Of a stretch of 8,951 nt of DNA, positions 4,801 to 8,951 are shown piece by piece. A program made the translations under genes and the position numbers. The notes under the pieces were generated by a model. That model saw only the letters and a program-made list of their open reading frames with translations. It was not told where the DNA came from and did no database searches. Source of the DNA: Microcoleaceae cyanobacterium UBA9251 (GTDB taxonomy: Bacteria > Cyanobacteriota > Cyanobacteriia > Cyanobacteriales > Microcoleaceae); assembly GCA_003542015.1 (NCBI GenBank), contig DPLL01000446.1, forward strand, positions 1,458 through 10,408, written 5' to 3'. Within the stretch, counting starts at the first letter, position 1. The number at the start of each line of letters is the position of its first letter.

Positions 4801-6654
4801 TTGTCGGGTTTCAATCCGCTTTCTCAGTGGGGGGTAGAAGGTACACTCTCCTAAAAAGTCCGCCCGCATCGTTATGACAACTTTTCGGCGTTCGGCAAGG
4901 TGAAACAACTTGTCGATAAATTCTTGCCGATGGGCTTTATCCTCGCAGAGGGTGAACAGTTCCTCAAATTGGTCTACCACCAATATTGAATACTGTTCCG
5001 ATACCTTTAACAGTATTTCTAATTGTTTCAGCGGCTCGTTGCTCGGTGTGATGCGAACCGACTGTAGGCTTGGCTCCTCCTCTTTAAGCTTAGGAATCAG
5101 TCCAGCTAGTACCACCGATGATTTGCCGCTGCCGGAAGTACCGATAACAGCTAAGAAATTATCCTTCGCCAGTTCCTCTTGTAAATCTCTAATCAGCTCA
5201 TCGCGACCAAAAAAGAACTTGTGGTATTGTTCCTGGGCAAAGGAAGATAGACCGGGAAAAGGACACTCAGCCTTGTATTCTGGTGGTTGTTTGCCCAAAG
5301 CGGAGAGAGCATCAAAGCTAATTTCCAGGACTTGATCGCACAGGTTATCGATCTCTACTATTGCCTGCTGGCGCTGTTCGCGCGCTGTGCGTGACTCGGC
5401 TCCCCGTGTATCTTTCAGCGTCTTTACCTGCGTTTCAAACCTCTGCTTTAGTACCGAAGCATTAGGGGCGCGTTCTGCGAGGAGTTTGCTCAGCTTTTCA
5501 ATACCATATTCGATTTCCTCATCAGTCAGCTCGCGATCGTCAAGGCGATCGCTAAATAAGGGACGCCCACCCAAGCGGCTAAACAGAGCCGGGACAGCAA
5601 TATCGTGGCGTTTTCCCAATCCGGCTGTTGCCTCTTGTAGCGACGTATCTACCTCTCCTGACTCTCTGAGTCGTCGATAAAAGTTCTGTCCTAGAGCTAA
5701 GCCTGTCTCTACGCTCACCTTGCGCGTCATCGCTACTACAGCAGGCATCCCCAAATTTCTGACCAATCTTTGCCCTAATCCACCTAATCCTGCTTCGGCT
5801 CTGGGGTCGGCACTTTCGCAAGTGCACAGGAAGGTAAAGTGAGGTAAGCTCCTTTGATGATTACCGATGTTCTTGAGCTCTGAAAGTAATTCTTCTCCTG
5901 TAATTGGCTGAACTTGGTTATCTGCTTTTGCCCAGTACAGAACTGTTTCTCCGTTATCTAGCAGCTTGCCGTGGGCGACAAAGTGCAGCAATGTGTATGG
6001 CTTCTTGGCGTTAGTCAGTTGCTTAGACAGTTCTTGTAGCGTTGGGGGCCCGATCGCACCTGCAACATCATTTGCCAAAATTTCGTAAGGAATTTCACCA
6101 AGCGCTTCCTTGACTCCAGATAAGACAGCTTCAACGTCAAAAGGTGCTAATTGAAACTTACCGATATTAGAGGGACTCGCTACCAGTACCAGTGCTCGCA
6201 AGTCACGTCGTCCTATGGGGGGAAAGCGGCGATCGATAATAGTGGGAATGTATAGGGAAAAGGGAACGCGCTGGTTGCGGGCTAAAAGATGCCAACTGCC
6301 ATCGGCATCAATGGGAGCGCACAGCCTTTCCCAATGTAAGGTTTTGATAGGGTCATTGTCCGCCGCTTCGATCGACAGCAAAATTCGTAACAGGGAGTCC
6401 TGACTACTTTTGGATAGGGCACGAACAAAGGTGTCGTATACAGCCCCTCGAAACAATGCTTTGCCAAGATGGGTGCCGTATTCCCTCTCATTTTCTTGCT
6501 GTTGAGTGAGTTTGTTCAAGTCCTCCTGACTTAGCTGGAGAGTTTCTTTTGAGTGGATGGTTAGTCCGTCTGGTTGCTTACACCTGACAACAATGGGCCA
6601 GCTACTCTCGCCTGATTTGCTCTGAATGGTAATCTCAAACTCAAACAGGTTCAT
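1864..6654 (-). CDS. CHAT protease - nSTAND NTPase - transmembrane - 14x WD40 protein
   Basis: A 1596-residue multidomain protein. Residues about 1-150 form the usual pre-CHAT region (LHWERLCAP at 106-114). The CHAT caspase-like protease spans about 150-368, with the dyad His228 (HFVAHG) and Cys279 (CTCESAD). A charged helical linker (370-455) leads to an nSTAND P-loop NTPase from about 463, starting CPFPGLSSF and FFGRDEL. Its Walker A is GTSGSGKSS (505-513), its Walker B VVDQFEELF (559-567), and MRADFLGEC (596-604) is family-typical. A winged-helix-like region follows, with the signature VEVAHEALIRYWPTLQEWL (786-804). A basic stretch (876-887) precedes a single hydrophobic segment (about 887-909), then fourteen WD40 units (about 977-1556) and a conserved-looking tail (CAWVRDYL). 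By family knowledge ligand sensing by the repeats would drive NTPase switching or oligomerisation and release protease activity, in immunity or regulated cell death. Substrate and trigger are unknown. The gene looks intact; the start is supported by GAGAGGA 8 nt upstream. Confidence 0.9.
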   Translation of the reverse strand: MNLFEFEITIQSKSGESSWPIVVRCKQPDGLTIHSKETLQLSQEDLNKLTQQQENEREYGTHLGKALFRGAVYDTFVRALSKSSQDSLLRILLSIEAADNDPIKTLHWERLCAPIDADGSWHLLARNQRVPFSLYIPTIIDRRFPPIGRRDLRALVLVASPSNIGKFQLAPFDVEAVLSGVKEALGEIPYEILANDVAGAIGPPTLQELSKQLTNAKKPYTLLHFVAHGKLLDNGETVLYWAKADNQVQPITGEELLSELKNIGNHQRSLPHFTFLCTCESADPRAEAGLGGLGQRLVRNLGMPAVVAMTRKVSVETGLALGQNFYRRLRESGEVDTSLQEATAGLGKRHDIAVPALFSRLGGRPLFSDRLDDRELTDEEIEYGIEKLSKLLAERAPNASVLKQRFETQVKTLKDTRGAESRTAREQRQQAIVEIDNLCDQVLEISFDALSALGKQPPEYKAECPFPGLSSFAQEQYHKFFFGRDELIRDLQEELAKDNFLAVIGTSGSGKSSVVLAGLIPKLKEEEPSLQSVRITPSNEPLKQLEILLKVSEQYSILVVDQFEELFTLCEDKAHRQEFIDKLFHLAERRKVVITMRADFLGECTFYPPLRKRIETRQKLVGPMEPAELITAMKMQADRGGLRFEAGLSHSILNDVQGEPGAMPLLQYALQELWKRRRGRWLCDEEYQAIGKVQQAIAKTADDFYNSLPAKKQEQIQNIFLRLTRLDKNAIQGEKRRDTRQRVELEDLVPSASNLAETKKLVQQLAGEGVRLVVTSRNETTGKEEVEVAHEALIRYWPTLQEWLSQNRNDLQLRENINQAAQDWHQHQEQPDQKSYLIHQGGRLEDAQVLLKQPKFVHLNQEEAEYVLACLELRDRLRRQEKQRRHRLLFAAVSSAFVFAGFSIFAGYQWRQAEVERIQALSTSSEAKLEVDQLKALIGTLQAGKEVKQLWISNTILMNAVMGRLHKVTSEIREINRLEEHKRSVTDVSFSPDGQLLASTGVDGTVRLSDLHGKELIKFGVSKERVRNIYFSPDGRLLATGGEDGTTKLWDLKGNLMREFPKQKEGVFNITFSPNGKTIATGSGDGMVRLWSLEGKLLKEFPAHNTGINRKVWGISFSPDGKAIATGSGDRTAKLWDLNGKLLSEFKGHKDTVFSVSFSPDGQKLATASMDSTVKLWDLKGKELRELSGHKDWVFSVIFSPDGQNLATGSKDGVVRLWDLNGKLLKEFKGHSDVVRSVIFSPNGKLLATAGYDSTVRLWNLQYRPQLTDFKGHKGEVWSVSFSPDGEMLATAGADGTVRLWDYLSGEQLGELKGHKGIIWKVSFSPNGKLLATSGEDGIARLWSLFGKQRREFKGHKGGVLGLNFSPDGKFLATSGKDGTARLWDLSGKQLREFKGHKGSVLSVSFRPDGKLLATAGADGMVRLWNLSGQKLGEFPAHRDWINSVIWSHDGQKLATASSDRTVRLWNLDGQKLNELKGHIGPVLKLRWSEDGKLLATAGSDSTARLWDVVSGQEVAVFKGHKGEVKSVAFSLDGKLLATSGEDGTVKLWRVEGLDELMVRGCAWVRDYLNNPNSELMPEERHVCDGIGTAGNLPKK
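1987..3729 (-). repeat. Tandem array of 14 WD40 coding units (about 123 bp each)
   Basis: Fourteen units of 41-45 codons share the pattern EFKGHKG..V.SVSFSPDG, then LATAG.DGTVRLW. Units 1-3 are divergent: they lack the GH pair, and unit 1 has Ser1009 in place of the Trp of the WD pair. Unit 4 carries a 4-residue insertion (NTGINRKVW). Units 8-11 are the most alike, mostly beginning F/LKGHKG. An irregular link QYRPQL (1262-1267) separates units 7 and 8, so the array best reads as two seven-bladed propellers. Plus-strand open frames inside this array are antisense shadows. Confidence 0.9.
3928..3999 (-). other. Region coding a transmembrane helix in the CHAT-STAND protein
   Basis: Residues about 886-909 (LLFAAVSSAFVFAGFSIFAG at the core) are uncharged and hydrophobic over about 20 residues, following RLRRQEKQRRHR. 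The positive-inside rule would place the protease and NTPase in the cytoplasm and the WD40 part on the far side, unless the segment is a monotopic anchor. Confidence 0.7.
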
Positions 6655-6662
6655 GGGTCATT

Positions 6663-6669
6663 TCCTCTC
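6663..6669 (-). promoter_or_regulatory. Shine-Dalgarno of the CHAT-STAND gene
   Basis: GAGAGGA on the minus strand ends 8 nt before the ATG at 6654-6652. A second ATG at 6661-6659, in another frame, lies only 2 nt from AGGA and opens just six codons, so the long frame's ATG is preferred. Confidence 0.65.
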
Positions 6670-6672
6670 ATT

Positions 6673-6735
6673 ATCTCTCGCTCTCTATATAGTCAGATTA
6701 CCAATAATCTCTCGTTATTAACACTAATTATAACG
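6673..6735. promoter_or_regulatory. Inverted and direct repeats in promoter/leader of the CHAT-STAND gene
   Basis: CGTTAT (6713-6718) and ATAACG (6730-6735) form an inverted repeat that overlaps the -10 box. AGATTA (6695-6700) and TAATCT (6705-6710) form a second one around CCAA, inside the predicted leader. ATCTCTCG occurs at 6673-6680 and again at 6707-6714. These could be a repressor operator or an RNA hairpin; the sequence alone does not decide. Confidence 0.35.
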
Positions 6736-6755
6736 TAAACATAAAAGCGACAAAC
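6727..6755 (-). promoter_or_regulatory. Probable sigma-70-type promoter of the CHAT-STAND gene
   Basis: A perfect -10 box TATAAT lies on the minus strand at 6732-6727. The -35 region is weak; the best match is TTGTCG (6753-6748) with a short 15-bp spacer. Transcription would start near 6720, giving a leader of about 66 nt. Confidence 0.45.
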
Positions 6756-7103
6756 CTAATCAGGGAAGGGCCTAGTAACATACATCTTTAATTGATTTTT
6801 TTATGGGTCACAAAACTTAAATAAATTTAAAGCCCAAACCCAGCAAAAACTGGCTTTATAGATAGTAAATACGTCCATATTTTATTGCAGCCAGCGCACA
6901 AATTTATAAGATATAGCTGTTTTCAAAGCTGACAAAGCAGAGCGTAAATGTCTATATAGCCTTACCAGCCTATTTTAATACTTTTGGAACTAAGTTTATG
7001 ATGATAAAAACCTCGAATGTGATTCCATATATTCCGCTTAATAAATTTACTGAACTCAGCACTTAATCGAAAATTAATTTCCTTGATACAAACGAGTTTA
7101 ACA

Positions 7104-8663
7104 TCAGTTTAATCCAGGTAAACTCCACCCCTGCACCACCTTTGTAACAGCATCTCTGGTAGCCTCTGCTCCAAAACCCCAAGCCATCAATGCAAAATAA
7201 TCTTTCCAAGGATTATCTCCAAAAGTAGGTTTATCAACATAAAGTTGGCTAAAACCTGCTCCGGCTAAAAACACGATCGCAATTATATAGCTAGTCACAG
7301 TAAAAACCTTCAAACGTACATTCGCACCCGACGCTTGCTCTTCCCAACTCACTAAGCTAGTAGAGGGTGCAGGTCCCAGTAAATTTATTATTATATCCCG
7401 GATTTGGACTCCTTTGGCGATCGCCCCCGTCACGTTTACTCCGAAATCGAGTTCTGTCGGATCTACCATATCTGCTTGCTGCGAAAGCAGTTCTGTAATT
7501 TCCGCGATCGCTCCTTCTACCTCATTCCTTAAATTAGCATCTTTTGTTAAATCAGCAGGCTGTAAACTTTCTATCCGCTGTTCTAAATTCTGTACTTTAG
7601 GCTGCCAATTTTTTGCCTGTTCAACTGACAACTCCTCGCTCAGACTATGGAGTTGTTTGATCTTAGCTTGCAGCGAAAGGTAAGAATTCACTTGTTCAGC
7701 TAATTCTTGGAGGCGATCGCGCAATTGCACGGGACTGTCTAAATCGGGAGCGTCTCTTAGGGCATCTTCCAAACAGCGATGCACCGTCTGTACAAAAGGA
7801 GCGCTCCGCTCCAGATCCTGTAACTGCTGCTTGATTTCATCAGCATAACCTAACTGTGCCAACCAATCAGCACGACCCTTGAGCCATTTACTCTTGACTA
7901 ACTCTGCTTGCTGAACTGCCTTTTTAGCCTCGTCCCAGCGTTCCCCTTGAAGCGCCATTTTTACATCAATTAAATGTGTTTCTACTCTCGCTTTAAATGC
8001 CTCGAATTTTAAAAAATCTGCATCATCTTGCATTTGGAGGCGAACTTGGCTGACTCGGACTAAAATCTCATCGCGCGGTCTCCCTTGATTCCGATAAATG
8101 GAAACACTGATGCCTAATGCTGACCCTATTAATAGGATGAGTAATGGTAAAAACCAATGGTCTTTCACTTTTATAGTTACAGGGATAACTTGCTCTCCAT
8201 TTTGGTAACTAAACCACAGCTTTCCGCTAAATTCTCCACTTCTAAGGACTTTATTCAGGTCAAACTTTACCAAAGTCATCATGAGATTCTGATTGGTTGA
8301 ACTGACCGAAGGTTTTTCCACACTAATTGCCTGTGCCGGAAAAATACTATCCCCATCACTCCTATTCAAATCCAAGGGAATTAACTGCAAATTATTTATC
8401 GGCGTGTCAGTTTGCAGGACGATATTGCGAGTTGCAACAGTTCCACGCATCCCTGACACTGTGACTTGAGCCGGCTCAGCCACGACTTGGCCTTGAGCAT
8501 TCGCACTCGTAGGTGCTAATAGCTCCAAACTTGCTACTAATAATCCAATTGTTACTAACTTCAAATTCAGGGAGGAGAAATTTTCCAAATTTTGGGCAAT
8601 AAAACTTGGAAAAAAGGTGACAATTTCGGCTATTTGAGTAATTTTTTCTTTGAGGTTAACCAT
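7104..8663 (-). CDS. Exported two-helix membrane protein with long cytoplasmic coiled coil, family not recognised
   Basis: 519 residues; I do not recognise the family. Seen: an unusually long N-terminal extension, then a signal-like hydrophobic core (about 35-50) and a good signal peptidase site ANA|QG after residue 56. A beta-rich region without long helices (about 57-168) follows, then a transmembrane segment WFLPLLILLIGSALGISVSI (170-189). Next come about 260 residues rich in Glu, Gln, Lys and Leu that look helical and coiled-coil (about 197-400). A second transmembrane segment lies at about 453-475, then an aromatic and glycine-rich tail with WKDYFALMAWGFGAEATRD (486-504). Predicted topology: beta domain outside, coiled coil in the cytoplasm, tail outside or re-entrant. 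It lies upstream of the CHAT-STAND gene on the same strand but 449 bp away, so co-transcription is doubtful. A role as envelope sensor, scaffold or partner of the STAND protein is only inference. The start is supported by AGGA 7 nt upstream. Confidence 0.85.
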   Translation of the reverse strand: MVNLKEKITQIAEIVTFFPSFIAQNLENFSSLNLKLVTIGLLVASLELLAPTSANAQGQVVAEPAQVTVSGMRGTVATRNIVLQTDTPINNLQLIPLDLNRSDGDSIFPAQAISVEKPSVSSTNQNLMMTLVKFDLNKVLRSGEFSGKLWFSYQNGEQVIPVTIKVKDHWFLPLLILLIGSALGISVSIYRNQGRPRDEILVRVSQVRLQMQDDADFLKFEAFKARVETHLIDVKMALQGERWDEAKKAVQQAELVKSKWLKGRADWLAQLGYADEIKQQLQDLERSAPFVQTVHRCLEDALRDAPDLDSPVQLRDRLQELAEQVNSYLSLQAKIKQLHSLSEELSVEQAKNWQPKVQNLEQRIESLQPADLTKDANLRNEVEGAIAEITELLSQQADMVDPTELDFGVNVTGAIAKGVQIRDIIINLLGPAPSTSLVSWEEQASGANVRLKVFTVTSYIIAIVFLAGAGFSQLYVDKPTFGDNPWKDYFALMAWGFGAEATRDAVTKVVQGWSLPGLN

Positions 8664-8670
8664 ACCTAAA

Positions 8671-8674
8671 TCCT
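8671..8674 (-). promoter_or_regulatory. Shine-Dalgarno of the 519-residue membrane protein gene
   Basis: AGGA on the minus strand, preceded by a run of A, ends 7 nt before the ATG at 8663-8661. This supports the long N-terminal extension before the signal core. Confidence 0.55.
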
Positions 8675-8708
8675 TTTTTTGTATTTATTAGCTAAACTTC
8701 TCTAATTG

Positions 8709-8738
8709 AGAATAAGCTTGAAAGCAAACGATCTTCAA
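8709..8738 (-). promoter_or_regulatory. Candidate promoter of the membrane protein gene
   Basis: Minus strand TTGAAG (8738-8733) and TATTCT (8714-8709) are 18 bp apart, each matching four of six consensus bases. In AT-rich DNA such a match is weak evidence. Confidence 0.3.
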
Positions 8739-8951
8739 TTTTTTTCACTATTCGCTGAATTTAGCCTGAGAGCGTACCTGTAACTTAAAGATTCAAGATT
8801 TGCCTGTTTATATGGCAGATTACCATACTTTTGCTCCGCTAACACGCCCTAAAATACGATCGGCAAAAGTAAAAGCTATCGCGCTATCCGATCAGATTTT
8901 TAGCGATCGCTCAACAAAAATACAGATGCTATAGCAATCCTTGCAGGAGTC

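Larger units (their letters stand above)
6655..7103. other. AT-rich intergenic region, 449 bp
   Basis: Holds the promoter and leader of the CHAT-STAND gene in its left part. The remainder shows no plausible gene on either strand. There is an inverted repeat AAAGCC (6829-6834)/GGCTTT (6852-6857) with an overlapping CCAG/CTGG pairing, and ATATAGC occurs twice (6911-6917, 6954-6960). No strong intrinsic terminator for the upstream 519-residue gene is evident. Confidence 0.6.
8664..8951. other. Upstream non-coding region at the right window edge
   Basis: 288 bp with a HIP1 site (8903-8910) and an inverted repeat GATCGG (8858-8863)/CCGATC (8888-8893). Within that loop GCTATC occurs twice in direct orientation (8875-8880 and 8883-8888). 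CTATAGCAATCC near the edge resembles dispersed cyanobacterial intergenic sequence. A 40-codon plus-strand frame (8812-8934) has no ribosome binding site and is not called. Confidence 0.5.

Noticed and set aside
6641..6661. Six-codon upstream frame ATG ACC CAT GAA CCT GTT TGA overlapping the CHAT-STAND start
   Set aside because: The Shine-Dalgarno is only 2 nt from its ATG, too close for efficient initiation; it is probably chance.
6829..6857. AAAGCC/GGCTTT inverted repeat as terminator of the 519-residue gene
   Set aside because: It lies about 250 bp past the stop, the stem is short with a long loop, and no proper U-run follows on the minus strand.
8812..8934. Forty-codon plus-strand open frame starting ATGGCAGAT
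   Set aside because: It has no ribosome binding site, contains a HIP1 site and repeat-like sequence, and shows no recognisable protein features.

Overview
The window looks like a filamentous-type cyanobacterium. The octamer GCGATCGC (HIP1, the hallmark cyanobacterial palindrome) occurs ten times, intergenic DNA is AT-rich with typical cyanobacterial G/C-run repeats, and the protein repertoire (CHAT-STAND-WD40 giant, IS605-type element) fits that group. No rRNA, tRNA or CRISPR array was seen.

Layout. Positions 1-90 hold a G-rich palindromic repeat. Positions 111-1789 are an apparently complete IS200/IS605-family element of the divergent IS605 type: tnpB (RuvC-type RNA-guided nuclease, minus strand) and tnpA (HUH/Y1 single-strand transposase, plus strand). 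Hairpin ends lie next to each gene's 3' end, and a probable omega-RNA runs out of the tnpB end. Both ends obey the guide/cleavage-site pairing rule known from IS608, which lets both borders be predicted to the base. From 1864 to 6654 (minus) is a 1596-residue protein that joins a CHAT protease, an nSTAND P-loop NTPase with winged-helix region, a transmembrane segment and fourteen WD40 repeats. A 449-bp AT-rich gap follows, carrying a probable promoter with inverted repeats for that gene. From 7104 to 8663 (minus) is a 519-residue exported membrane protein with a long cytoplasmic coiled coil and no recognised family. The last 288 bp are non-coding upstream sequence.

How the parts may work together. 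The large protein resembles a caspase and an apoptosome in one chain: WD40 propellers sense, the STAND NTPase switches or oligomerises, and the CHAT domain cuts. This architecture is associated by family knowledge with bacterial immunity and regulated cell death. Its membrane segment, and a membrane coiled-coil gene upstream on the same strand, raise the possibility of an envelope-linked sensing pair; this is inference. The transposon sits about 75 bp beyond the stop codon of the large gene and does not break it.
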